Below are positions 8,512 through 17,600 of a DNA stretch of 21,890 nt, in pieces. The DNA lies in NCBI GenBank assembly GCA_020052975.1, contig JAGVOC010000351.1, positions 1 through 21,890 of the forward strand, read 5' to 3'. The notes beneath the pieces are model-generated. The model was not told where the DNA came from. It did not search any database and saw only the letters and a program-made list of their open reading frames with translations. The translations under genes were made by a program, and so were the position numbers. The stretch's first letter is position 1. Every line of letters begins with the position of its first letter. The stretch is from Desulfobacterales bacterium. GTDB taxonomy: Bacteria; Desulfobacterota; Desulfobacteria; Desulfobacterales; RPRI01.

Positions 8512-9034
8512 TTGGATTTCCTCCCTTTATTTGTTCGATTTTCTTCGCAGACGAAACCTTATTTTCTGCATGGTCGGGACAAGTCCATGTAAGGATAAGC
8601 AGTGATAACGCCATAAAACACAGCCACAAGCACAGCGTTGAAAAATGATCGTTCCATTTACCCTTTGTTTGTTTATATTCCGCCGGCAGCAGAGAATTTT
8701 CTTGAAGATAGACACCAGCTTCGTACATGCCGAGTGCCTTCTCGCTTTTTATCATTGCCCGTCGATTGCTTTGAAATCCTTTTCGCAGACCAAGGATAAA
8801 AACTCCGTAACCGGCCCAGAGGGTCACAATCAACATTGTTAGTGCAAGTCGCTGTGAGAACTCCAATATTTTCTGGCTGATCAGCAGCCATGCAAGACCA
8901 ACGGCCATCCCTGAAAGCCAAATGGTAAATCGGGTGCTTCTTTCCCTCATCTTATGGGCAGCAGCATATCGCTCCTGCAATTCGATCAGCAGAACTTGAA
9001 TTTTATGCTCATCTTTTAATTGCACGATTATCAT
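8504..9034 (-). CDS. three-TM membrane protein, putative CBASS effector (SLATT-like)
   Basis: 176 residues. It starts with a charged helix (about 7-35, ERYAAAHKMRERSTR), then two closely spaced membrane helices (36-53 and 63-83), a cytosolic stretch (84-128) and a third helix (131-151), with a charged tail. This resembles SLATT-type transmembrane proteins linked to nucleotide-signalling systems, in which a small membrane protein oligomerises and depolarises the membrane when the cyclic nucleotide binds. It is the first gene of the CBASS operon; a GGGAGAG ribosome site lies about five bases ahead of the ATG. No ligand-binding domain (SAVED, TIR) is seen elsewhere in the operon, so this protein is the only effector candidate. 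The SLATT assignment is tentative. Confidence 0.75.
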   Translation of the reverse strand: MIIVQLKDEHKIQVLLIELQERYAAAHKMRERSTRFTIWLSGMAVGLAWLLISQKILEFSQRLALTMLIVTLWAGYGVFILGLRKGFQSNRRAMIKSEKALGMYEAGVYLQENSLLPAEYKQTKGKWNDHFSTLCLWLCFMALSLLILTWTCPDHAENKVSSAKKIEQIKGGNPNG

Positions 9035-9050
9035 TGGACTCTCCCTGTTT

Positions 9051-9072
9051 TTTATGAAAACAAATTATTTAT
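9051..9072. repeat. direct repeat, copy 1 (partner at 9247-9271)
   Basis: TTTATG-AAAACAAA-TTATTTAT recurs at 9247-9271 as TTTATGT-AAAAACAAAA-TTATTTAT, differing only by three single-base gaps. The pair flanks the CBASS promoter region, about 175 bases apart. Both are AT-rich, so chance similarity is possible; a small duplication or a shared regulator site would also fit. Confidence 0.4.
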
Positions 9073-9079
9073 ACTATAT

Positions 9080-9095
9080 AGCAAATTGGATGCCA
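9080..9095 (-). promoter_or_regulatory. candidate sigma-54 (-24/-12) promoter of the CBASS operon
   Basis: The minus strand reads TGGCATCCAATTTGCT. GG and GC are ten bases apart, as sigma-54 requires, and only the bases at the CG after TGGCA differ from consensus. The start site would fall near 9069, giving a 35-base leader with the ribosome site of the TM gene. The same stretch also fits sigma-70 (TTGGCA at 9096-9091, 17-base spacer, TATAAA at 9073-9068), so the sigma factor is not decided by sequence. The parallel with the stronger hsdR site favours sigma-54. Confidence 0.6.
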
Positions 9096-9104
9096 AACTA
9101 ATCG

Positions 9105-9140
9105 AATGGAATTAAAATTTAATAACCCAACAATTCCATT
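9105..9140. repeat. inverted repeat upstream of CBASS promoter
   Basis: AATGGAATT (9105-9113) and AATTCCATT (9132-9140) are perfect 9-base arms around an 18-base loop, just upstream of the candidate CBASS promoter. It could bind a dimeric regulator or, in RNA from the PLD-like gene, form a weak hairpin; no U-run follows it. Confidence 0.4.
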
Positions 9141-9157
9141 AGGTAAACTATATGATA

Positions 9158-9178
9158 TTACATGTAAATATGTACATA
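9158..9178. promoter_or_regulatory. twin 10-bp palindromes, candidate activator site
   Basis: TTACATGTAA (9158-9167) and TATGTACATA (9169-9178) are each perfect palindromes, one base apart. They lie about 90-110 bases upstream of the predicted sigma-54 start site near 9069, the usual place for enhancer-binding proteins. The remaining 9035-9295 interval is AT-rich and holds no gene. Which protein binds is not known. Confidence 0.45.
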
Positions 9179-9246
9179 GCAGGAGGTATTAGGCAAGGGT
9201 GAAAAACTCGTTGGATTGGGCTGATAAACAGATATGAATAATATAA

Positions 9247-9271
9247 TTTATGTAAAAACAAAATTATTTAT
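9247..9271. repeat. direct repeat, copy 2 (partner at 9051-9072)
   Basis: Second copy of the AT-rich direct repeat described at 9051-9072; it lies 25 bases from the stop of the PLD-like gene. Confidence 0.4.
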
Positions 9272-9295
9272 GATTAGAACGGCGTTGAGTAGGAA

Positions 9296-10276
9296 TTATT
9301 TGCTTATTACAAAAGGCTGGCCAACAATGTCATAAGTTGAGAGAGATCCGGAATATTGCTGGTAACGGGTCATGTATTGTCCTTCTTCTAATAGAACAAT
9401 GTCATCGGATTCAACTGTGTCTGGATTGTCTGCTTCATCTGAACCGGTTCCAAACATTACACCAAAGATATTCGTCAACAGATATCGGTTATGGAGCTTT
9501 TCACCTCCGACTTTCTGCTTCCATACCACTATTTTTAACTGGATGGCGGCTGGAACTATGCCTGGGAGTCGTTTTCGGCATTCTAATACAAAGTTGTCGT
9601 ATACTTTAGATTCTTCTATCGGGTTGCGGTTATCGCCTATTTCCCACGTATTAAAAAAGCGGTCAATAGATGTATGAAGTTCAAGTTGAATATTCTCTAT
9701 ACCGCAGACATTATTGCTACAGGTCGCAAGAATTGCTTCGAGAGTATCACGGAATCTTTTCTTACACGGATCAAAATATGGATCAACCAGAATGGCATGA
9801 TGGCATAAGTGTATCAATGGCGAAACCGCTTCAGCTATCTCCTGCGCATTTCGCGGTGTCGAAAAAACATCCGGTATGAGCCATTTTTCATGTCCGTTTT
9901 CAATAAGTTCTTTTACATGGATTACAAAAGGTTGGTTTCTTGGGTTGTCGGTTGCGATGATAGCCCGGAACGGCCGTTCGACATGCTCAGCCTCGGCACG
10001 TTCCAACCAGATGTTTATCTCAGGAAAAGTGCTGGATCTTTTTACAGCGTTTCGCCAGAGAATTTGAATCAATTCAGTCATTCTCATCCTATCATTTTGA
10101 TTGCCTGCGGCCGGTCCCTTCTCAAATATCTTCCATACCAACTTTTTCCAGTTTTTAGGATAAGCAGATACGATTCGCCTTGAACGAAGGCCAAACTTTT
10201 CATCGAAAAAAAGATATTCTTTTCTGTCATGCCAGCGGGCTACCAGATCGGGTTCCAAGGCAAATTCATAAATCAT
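9296..10276 (-). CDS. PLD-like (HxR-type) protein linked to the type I restriction operon
   Basis: 326 residues, not a named family I can assign firmly. The C-terminal half reads as a phospholipase-D-like fold: AILVDPYFDP (161-170), a typical strand before the first catalytic repeat, and KLHNRYLLTN (260-269) followed by FGTGSDE (275-281), which matches the HxK/R...GS layout of PLD-like domains but with Arg (R264) where HKD enzymes have Lys. This HNR variant resembles degenerate PLD folds such as the MIT C-terminal domain; whether it cuts nucleic acid is unclear. The N-terminal 100 residues look like an adaptor. It starts two bases after the ATPase stop, so both belong to the same operon as hsdS. 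Likely a nuclease or nucleic-acid-binding effector of the ATPase, by inference. Confidence 0.6.
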   Translation of the reverse strand: MIYEFALEPDLVARWHDRKEYLFFDEKFGLRSRRIVSAYPKNWKKLVWKIFEKGPAAGNQNDRMRMTELIQILWRNAVKRSSTFPEINIWLERAEAEHVERPFRAIIATDNPRNQPFVIHVKELIENGHEKWLIPDVFSTPRNAQEIAEAVSPLIHLCHHAILVDPYFDPCKKRFRDTLEAILATCSNNVCGIENIQLELHTSIDRFFNTWEIGDNRNPIEESKVYDNFVLECRKRLPGIVPAAIQLKIVVWKQKVGGEKLHNRYLLTNIFGVMFGTGSDEADNPDTVESDDIVLLEEGQYMTRYQQYSGSLSTYDIVGQPFVISK

Positions 10277-10278
10277 TA

Positions 10279-11916
10279 TCAGAAAAGCTCCTCTGCCCGC
10301 TCACTGAAAAACCCCTTAGGCCAGTGATCAATAAATTCACCTTCCTGATCGACCCGAATCCGTGTCAGGGAAATCCCCTTTTCGCCCCGCTCAACATAAT
10401 AAACACCCAGTTGATCTGGTTTAAGAGGTTCTTTTCCAGGCGGAAGGCTTCCTTCGCCGGTTTCTCGGATTCGACGAAGGAATCTGAGCATGAGATGTTC
10501 GCTATGTGTTTCCAATAAAAAGCATAGCCCTCTTTCTTGTACCTTTGATATAAACAAATCTCCTAAAGCAACTTGAAGGGCAGGATGAATATGAAGTTCA
10601 GGTTGTTCAATTGCCAGCATTCCTTCTTTGATATAAAGTGCCGCAACGACAAGCGGTAAAACTTGGGAAATTCCAACACCAACATCCTGCGGCGTCAGAT
10701 CAATACCAGTCAATTCTTCGCGTATGGCAACACGGCTTTTTACAGGAATTTCACCCATCTTGGTTTGGATCAATTCCAGCTCTTCCAGACCAACACCCTG
10801 GGACATTAACAATGAAATCGGATCTTCAACATCGATTTCGCGATAATGTTTTGTTTCAATACTGTAACCTGTGTTCAGCCTTTCTTTATGCGTTAACCAT
10901 TGATTAAGGCTATTGATAAATCCTTTTTCAGCCTTGTACACAATATCCCAACCCTTAAGACCGGAAGACCAACGAGATTTATCCGGCGACTTTTCCGGTA
11001 TATAATTACGCTTAGGAATTTCTCTTATGGGACCGATATAATAAAGTTTCTTTAGCTCATCTCGTATTAACTCTCCTGGTCCGACAATCAAAGAACTCAA
11101 ACACATCAGCAAGTTACCCTGGGCAATCAGATCGGTCTCATCTGCCCAGACTTGACTATGAAATTTCAACGCCTTCCCCCATTCAGGTAAGGCGCTTCCC
11201 TGACTGATGATTCCAATAGGCTTAGTCATACCTGCAACACCGCCTTCCAATTTGAAATTTCTCAGCAACGCAGAAAAGATCGGGCCTATCTTTTCAAATT
11301 CATCCTCTTTATCTGGTAAGTCTTCGATAAGATAGCGTTTTATAATATCTTTTGCCTCTTTTGGGATGATTTTTTCCAAGAACACAGGATTAAATGGATT
11401 TACCGAAGTTATAAAAACCTGTTTGCCGTCATCCGTGGTATCTAATACTGCCAATTCATAGCCATTGATATCTACCTTGTATTGGCGCAAAATCGGCATT
11501 TCTAATTGATGATTCCATATGATGGTAATCTCGACTGATGCAGTCGTTGCCTTCATGGGAATTTCCAATATTTTCTCATCGAACTGGAAAAGGCCCATAT
11601 CTTCATAGCCATCAAAATATTGGGGCAAATCTTCTTGTAACTCCAACTCAATTTTCAGCCGAATCGGATTTGATAAATCGTGATTATATACTAAGGTTTC
11701 AAACCCGCCCAGATCAATCGCTTTGCCACCTATAGAGGTCTTATCCGGATCAAGGTTGTTTCGATCGAATATTTCAAGGGCGTAGTGCAGCGCCTGAACG
11801 ATTGTACTTTTCCCAGCGCTGTTGGGACCGAAAAGTAAGGTGATCGGTTTGAATTCTACTCGAACCGGTTCCTTTATGCCCTTGAAATTTTCAATGGTAA
11901 TAGCTGTAATGGGCAT
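10279..11916 (-). CDS. AAA family ATPase with DUF3696-type C-terminus
   Basis: 545 residues, an SMC/OLD-like ATPase. Walker A GPNSAGKST (30-38) follows the family start ITIENFKGIKEP; the signature is GVGISQVLPLV (413-423), Walker B LAIEQPELHIHP (434-445), and the switch histidine is in ETHSEHLMLRFL (469-480). The last 45 residues carry the DUF3696 pattern ending in WPKGFF (532-537). No TOPRIM nuclease domain is present, unlike true OLD proteins, so a partner would have to supply the effector; the PLD-like gene two bases downstream is the obvious candidate. Its ATG overlaps the hsdS stop (TAATG), so it is part of the restriction operon. Comparable restriction-linked ATPases (Rlo-type) are known beside type I systems; their function is unsettled. 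Confidence 0.85.
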   Translation of the reverse strand: MPITAITIENFKGIKEPVRVEFKPITLLFGPNSAGKSTIVQALHYALEIFDRNNLDPDKTSIGGKAIDLGGFETLVYNHDLSNPIRLKIELELQEDLPQYFDGYEDMGLFQFDEKILEIPMKATTASVEITIIWNHQLEMPILRQYKVDINGYELAVLDTTDDGKQVFITSVNPFNPVFLEKIIPKEAKDIIKRYLIEDLPDKEDEFEKIGPIFSALLRNFKLEGGVAGMTKPIGIISQGSALPEWGKALKFHSQVWADETDLIAQGNLLMCLSSLIVGPGELIRDELKKLYYIGPIREIPKRNYIPEKSPDKSRWSSGLKGWDIVYKAEKGFINSLNQWLTHKERLNTGYSIETKHYREIDVEDPISLLMSQGVGLEELELIQTKMGEIPVKSRVAIREELTGIDLTPQDVGVGISQVLPLVVAALYIKEGMLAIEQPELHIHPALQVALGDLFISKVQERGLCFLLETHSEHLMLRFLRRIRETGEGSLPPGKEPLKPDQLGVYYVERGEKGISLTRIRVDQEGEFIDHWPKGFFSERAEELF

Positions 11917-12998
11917 TAGAGTTCTCCTCTAAACGCGCGTTGGGTGAGAGAGTTGAAGTTCATATCTGTCATTTTAGAAGAATATTGAAGTTTGTTCTTT
12001 TGTACTTCAATTTTTTCATTTATTCCGTTAAAGGAAACAAGAGCTTCTCTGCTTGGAATTTGAATTTGCAAATTTTTTAATATTTCCAAAGTGAGGTATT
12101 TCGTATTTGTTCCCTTTGACATTCGTTTCAAATCTTGAAGTTTCATTTCAAGCACTCGATGGAGATAGCTATAACTGAAGATATTTTTAATAATTGTGAT
12201 TACATATGTTCGCTGATAAGCATTGAACCTACCCTTGTAGTATTTAACCGAATACTCAGCAGCTGCATTATTACCAGCTAATAGTAGCGCCTCACAGTCA
12301 AAAGCATATGTGTCAATTTGGAAATTGTCCCTTGAACAAGTAAAAAATGGGTACCGCCCTCCTTCAACAGCCGCGTTAGAATCCAATTTTCCCGTTTTGA
12401 AAACAACAAGCTCTCCCAGGGGCTTCACCTCCCACCCCTTGGAATTGGTGACGGGGTCATCGAACATGTCGAGGAAGGTGGCGCGGAGGAAATCGTCGGC
12501 GAGTTTGATGGCCTGCTGGCGTTTGCGGCGGATGGCGTCGGCCTTATCCAGAATGGCCGCAATGCGTTTCTGCTCCGGTAGCGTAGGGAGGGGAATACAG
12601 AATTCTTCCAAGTCAGCACGACGAATTGCAAGAAAAGTTGAGCCGGTGCCCAATTTGATTAATTCTTTCTTTTTCGAATTGAGATAATGAGCAGCATATC
12701 TAATATATAGTTTCCCGGTTTTGGCTCTGATTCCTGCAACTCCACGCCCAAGACAATATTTTTTATCTGCCCAGTTTAAATCGCCAATGGTTGCACGTAC
12801 GCAGATGATCAAATCACCTATTTCTGTTATGCGAGATGGAGCTGTGGTCCATTTTTTGGGTTTAGGATGTTTTTCGCCATAATCACCCGCTCCTGCGATC
12901 ATTGGAATGCCTTGTCCTGATTCATTATAGGATTCTCCTGCTGGCGCAGAACCCATTGCTACATAGGCGACTTCTCCTAAAGGAACCTTCTTAATCAT
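11916..12998 (-). CDS. hsdS: type I restriction-modification specificity subunit HsdS
   Basis: 360 residues, somewhat short for HsdS (usually 400-460). Two target-recognition halves are visible: TRD1 (about 1-138) starting [14 protein letters not shown], a conserved spacer helix with [20 protein letters not shown] (140-159), TRD2 starting [17 protein letters not shown] (188-204), and a second, weaker spacer helix ending [11 protein letters not shown]. HsdS chooses the bipartite DNA site for both methylation and cleavage. ATGA overlap with hsdM upstream and TAATG overlap with the ATPase downstream. The second repeat lacks the PEQ motif (it reads [17 protein letters not shown]). Recognition sequence cannot be read from the protein. 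Confidence 0.95.
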   Translation of the reverse strand: MIKKVPLGEVAYVAMGSAPAGESYNESGQGIPMIAGAGDYGEKHPKPKKWTTAPSRITEIGDLIICVRATIGDLNWADKKYCLGRGVAGIRAKTGKLYIRYAAHYLNSKKKELIKLGTGSTFLAIRRADLEEFCIPLPTLPEQKRIAAILDKADAIRRKRQQAIKLADDFLRATFLDMFDDPVTNSKGWEVKPLGELVVFKTGKLDSNAAVEGGRYPFFTCSRDNFQIDTYAFDCEALLLAGNNAAAEYSVKYYKGRFNAYQRTYVITIIKNIFSYSYLHRVLEMKLQDLKRMSKGTNTKYLTLEILKNLQIQIPSREALVSFNGINEKIEVQKNKLQYSSKMTDMNFNSLTQRAFRGEL

Positions 12999-14503
12999 CC
13001 AAGCATCCCCTTCAACTCTTCCATATCCGCCATAATCATTTTCTCCAGCCCGATCATTCGGTCCAAAATCTCTTTGGGCGGGTCATACTGCTCTTCCTCA
13101 TAAACCTTTTCCTTGTATCGGTTGATGGAAAGGTCATACTTATTTTCCCGAATATTCTCGGCACTCACAAAAAAGTGCTTCTTTGTCCGGTCAGTGTCAT
13201 TTTGGGGATCGCGCTTTCTCCAACGATCCAGCATATCGGGCAGGTTGTTTTTGTCCGGTGTTGGATCTCGTTTGTCGTCTAATGAAAAGCCATCGGCCTG
13301 GACATCATAATAAAAAACGTGATCGGTCCTGCCGCCTTTGGTGAAGACGATGATGCCCGTGGAAACTCCGGCATAAGGTTTGAACACACCTGAAGGGAGC
13401 GAAATAACTGCTTCAAGCTGATTTTCATCCACCAGCATTTTTCGTAAAGCCAAGTGGGCCTTGGAAGATCCAAATAGAACACCGTCCGGGACGATGGTGG
13501 CAGACCGGCCGCCCATTTTTAGCATTCGCAAAATCAGAGTAACAAACAAAAGCTCGGTTTTTTTGGTTTTGACCTTGCTCAAAAGGGATGCGTGGACATC
13601 CTCGTAATCGAGGCTTCCCTTAAAGGGCGGATTTGCCAGAATCACGTTAAAATGATCATTCGCCATTTCCGGAAAACGCTCAGGGAAACTGTTGCTCAGG
13701 GTGTCCTGATAGTGGATATCCGGAGCATCGATACCATGCAGTAGCAGATTCATAGAGGCGATACGCAGCATGGTCACGTCAAAATCAAATCCGTTAAACA
13801 TGTGGTTTTGAATGTGCTCTTTGTGCGGTAGAAGTTTGTCCCCGGTATAGGTTTTGCTGCCGTCTTCGTTAACAATTATTGCCTCAGGTGAGGTGTAGGT
13901 TTCCATCAGATATTCCATGGCGGAAACAAGAAACCCGGCCGTACCGCAGGCCGGATCTCCAATTGTGTCTTCGGGCTTGGGATCAACTATCTCCACCATT
14001 TTGCGGATAATGTGCCGGGGAGTACGGAACTGGCCGTTGATGCCGGCGGTTGTTAACTTGCTGAGCAGGTATTCATACAGATCCCCCTTGGTGTCACCCT
14101 CAGTCAGAGGCAGATCATTGATCATATTAACGGCTGATACCAGCAAGTTAGGTTTCTGGATCATGAGCTGGGCATCCTTCATGTATTCACCGAACCTGGC
14201 ACCCTCCACCGCCACCCGTTTGAAATGTGGGAATACTTCGTCTCTGACTATTTTAAGCATGAAATCAGCCGGTTTTTGTTTAAACTGTGACCATCGCAGA
14301 TGCTGTTCGTCATTACCAAAAACACGATTAAACGGACGCCCGGTTCTGCCGGCCTTATATTCTTCGCGGGTTTCGCGAATGTCCAACAGCCGAGCGAACA
14401 TCAGAAAGGAAATTTGTTCAATTACCATGAGCGGGTTGGTAATACCGCCGGTCCAGAACTCCGTCCAGAGTTTGTCGACCTGACTTTTAATTCCGTTTAT
14501 CAT
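12995..14503 (-). CDS. hsdM: type I restriction-modification N6-adenine methyltransferase HsdM
   Basis: 502 residues, the usual length. An N-terminal helical HsdM_N region (about 5-140) is followed by the N6-adenine methylase core: AdoMet motif [10 protein letters not shown] (183-191), catalytic motif IV NPPF (291-294), and the [22 protein letters not shown] segment lying between them. With HsdS it methylates the recognition site on host DNA. An AGAGGAG ribosome site lies about 12 bases ahead of the ATG. It is separated by 148 bases from hsdR, a larger gap than elsewhere in the operon. Confidence 0.97.
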   Translation of the reverse strand: MINGIKSQVDKLWTEFWTGGITNPLMVIEQISFLMFARLLDIRETREEYKAGRTGRPFNRVFGNDEQHLRWSQFKQKPADFMLKIVRDEVFPHFKRVAVEGARFGEYMKDAQLMIQKPNLLVSAVNMINDLPLTEGDTKGDLYEYLLSKLTTAGINGQFRTPRHIIRKMVEIVDPKPEDTIGDPACGTAGFLVSAMEYLMETYTSPEAIIVNEDGSKTYTGDKLLPHKEHIQNHMFNGFDFDVTMLRIASMNLLLHGIDAPDIHYQDTLSNSFPERFPEMANDHFNVILANPPFKGSLDYEDVHASLLSKVKTKKTELLFVTLILRMLKMGGRSATIVPDGVLFGSSKAHLALRKMLVDENQLEAVISLPSGVFKPYAGVSTGIIVFTKGGRTDHVFYYDVQADGFSLDDKRDPTPDKNNLPDMLDRWRKRDPQNDTDRTKKHFFVSAENIRENKYDLSINRYKEKVYEEEQYDPPKEILDRMIGLEKMIMADMEELKGMLG

Positions 14504-14651
14504 TGAAAATCTTTACTCCTCTTTCTTAAGCCGGTATTTCAACACCCGACTGTTGGTTTTTCTGAAATAGTGTATTCAATTAAATCGCTTTGCCGTAGAC
14601 TGCGAAATACTTTGTTCAGCTGATCGGAAATTTATTTCCAACTGGATCCTG
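14504..14651. other. gap between hsdR and hsdM
   Basis: A 148-base stretch without a gene. It holds a short perfect inverted repeat GGAAAT-TT-ATTTCC (14626-14639) just after the hsdR stop, which could be a weak RNA hairpin or a processing point. No sigma-54-like TGGC/TTGC pair is seen on the minus strand, so hsdM is probably read through from hsdR. Confidence 0.45.
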
Positions 14652-17600
14652 TCAAACGATATCATAGCCGCGATCCTTCATCTTTGCCGATTTCGGTTTG
14701 AATGAGGCTACGATGCCAAGCAGATCCTCAATCATACTTTCATCCAAGAACACGCCGTCCAGCCCGTCGCTGTGCAGCGTGGTAAACGGAGGCTCGTAGA
14801 GGTCCTCGATCTCAATGGCGCCATAACGGCTTATATGGTTCTTAAGCAGGTTAAGGAAGCTGACCTGGTTGGCGGTTAACCTGGGATAGGCAACCGTAAA
14901 ATCCGCAAAGCGGGCGTTAACCGCTTCGGCGTCCATGCCAATGATGCTGCGAATAGCAAAATCAAGGGGCTCCGCCGTTTCTTCAAAAAACTCCCGTAAA
15001 AGCTCCTGATCCACATCAGGATTGTGAGTGAGCACCAGAGAAGTAAGCGTTTTCATATCTGCCTCTGATACAGGCTCGCCGGCTTTTATTTTCTGAAGGG
15101 TTGGATTTTCGTCAAAAATTTTAAACAGAACAGCCTGTACCTGCTTACGATACCCGGGCATATCCGTAATCTTAAGCCGCACCGGCAGGCGCTGAAACTG
15201 CTCTTGCCCATCATGGATATCGATGAATTTAGGCTGCAATAGAGCATAAGTGATTTTGGCAGCATACTTCATAATACCGCGAAGTTCCTTGCGAACCATT
15301 TCAAGAGCTTCAACTGTTAGAGACGCCCAAAACTCAATGCTTTTAACCGTTTTGATCGCTTCAGATTTTTCACGGACCGAGTTTAAATGCATCTGCAGGC
15401 GACTGATCTGATCGAGCATCTGTGCTTTAAAATCATCAACACGGCCGGATTTTTTTAAAAGTTCGATTTGAAATTCGGTTACCAGCAAATCAAATCGATA
15501 GGCGTCTACCTGCCCGCGAATATCTGCCCACTGCATAAGTGGAACCATTTGGGTTCGCAGGATCTTTTCGGTGGCCGGATCAAACCGGTGCAAGTTTTCC
15601 AGCTTGGAAACCAATCTTTTTTCGCGCCATTTTTCACGCACGCTTATGGTGTCTTCCGAAAGCCGTTCAAGATCTTCTCTGATCAAGGGAATAGCCAGAT
15701 TAAAAACATTCATTTCGCTTTTATTAAGAGCTGTTCGAACCAGATTCAGCCGGACTTCAAAAAGCTGCTGCATCAAAGATTTTTTTGCTGAAGGTTCGGC
15801 TTTTTTGTAGTGTTTATCAAAAAATTCAAAATTCCCCCAATGGTCGAAAATTCTGAAATGAGTCTTGTCTTTACCGAGGCCGAAAAGGTCCGGACAGAGC
15901 CGGGTACCACGACCGATCATCTGTTCAAATTTAACCAGTGACCGGATCGGCTTGGCAAAAACCAGATTGACGATTTCAGGCACATCGATACCTGTATCGA
16001 GCATGTCCACCGAAATCGCTACCCGTGGATCGCTGTCTTTGGCGCTTTTAAAATCATCAATAAGTTGTTCAGCTCGGGAATCATAGTTATCGATTACCCG
16101 ACAGAACTTGCCGCCGTACTGGGGAAATAATTCGTTAAAAACATCGACCATGAGTATCGCGTGGTTGTGATTACGAGCAAAAATGATGGTTTTGCCGGGA
16201 TACTGACCGGTTTCGTCCATAATGCCGCTTTCCATAAGGTTTCGCAGGATCGCACGGTTGGTATCGCGATTAAAAATCTGCTTGTCGATCTGATGGTTTT
16301 CATAATCGAATTCAGTCGGATCTTCTCCATCTTCTTCGAGCTGCTGCTTCTGCCGTTCACTCAAATCCTCGTATTTGATTCCTTCCCTTAGAAACTGGGT
16401 TGTGTGGGTGTAAACCTCGTAGGGAACCAAGTAGGGCGGTCTATCGTTAATTGCCTCTTCCAGCGAGTAATAAGCTGTTGGCGTTTTATCGGCGCAATCG
16501 AACATCTTGAATGTATTACGGGAAATAAAATCAACCGGTGTTGCGGTCAAACCCACTTGCAGAGAATCGAAATAGCGGAACATATTAAGATAGCGGTTGT
16601 AAATACTGCGGTGAGACTCATCGGCAATGATCAGATCGAAAAACCCGACATCAAAGGTATTAAAAATCTTGTTCATAGCCGGATAGGTGGCCAAATAGAT
16701 TCGCCTGTCCCGATCTTTGGCCGTGTTGGCCGAAACAATCGTTATGCCTTCAGAGAGGAAGTCGTTGTAAGCATTCTTAGCCTGTTTTCTAAGCTCCTTA
16801 CGATCACATAAGAACAGTACTCTTTTGACCCAGCTGGCCCGGTTCAATAGGTCCGTCAGGGCAATGGCCACACGAGTCTTGCCGGTGCCAGTGGCCAGAA
16901 CCAGCAGGGCCTTGCGGCGGCTGCCGGAAAACTTTTCAGTAACCCGTTTGATGGCTTCAATCTGATAGAGCCGGTCGACAATTTCAGGCTTCGAAGTAAC
17001 CTTGTCCAAAGCAAGTCGATTTTTTCTTTTATAAATCAAGTATTGCAGACTGTCCTTTGAATAAAAACCGAAAATTTTTCTCGGTGGAAAGCCCTGTTCG
17101 TCATCCCAAATGTAAATATCAAACCCATTGGTATAGAAGATGACCGGCCGCTGACCATGCATTTTTCCCAAACCATCGGCATACAAGCGGGCCTGCTCCT
17201 GTCCAAGTTCCGCACTTTTAACGGTTTTCTTTGCTTCAATCACCGCCAGCGGTTGACCATTATCGTCCCAGAGAACATAATCCGCATAGCCGGTACCGGT
17301 TTTGGTAGGCTGGTAAAGGACCTCCGCTTCCTGAGAAACTTCGGAAGTGTTTGCGCCATTAGCCCCGACATTCCAACCCACTGCGGTCAGCTCGTAATCT
17401 ATCAGACGATTTCGGGTCGCCGCTTCATCAAATCCCAGCACATCAGCCGCCGCCTTTCCGGTTGCCATTATGATTTCGAGTTCTTCAACTTTTTTCTCTG
17501 CAACTTTGGTTTTTGCACGAACGGCTTCAAGTTCCGATAGAAGCTCCTGCATTTCAATTTCCTTAGCAGCAAGGGCTTCCATCACCAACCGCTTTTCGGC

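Noticed and set aside
6791..9034. Full type II CBASS with E1 and JAB
   Set aside because: Only three genes are present and neither an E1-like nor a JAB protease domain is encoded before the strand switch at 6714.
10279..11916. OLD-family nuclease or Gabija GajA
   Set aside because: The ATPase has no TOPRIM domain after its ATPase core and no UvrD-like partner; the C-terminus is DUF3696-like.
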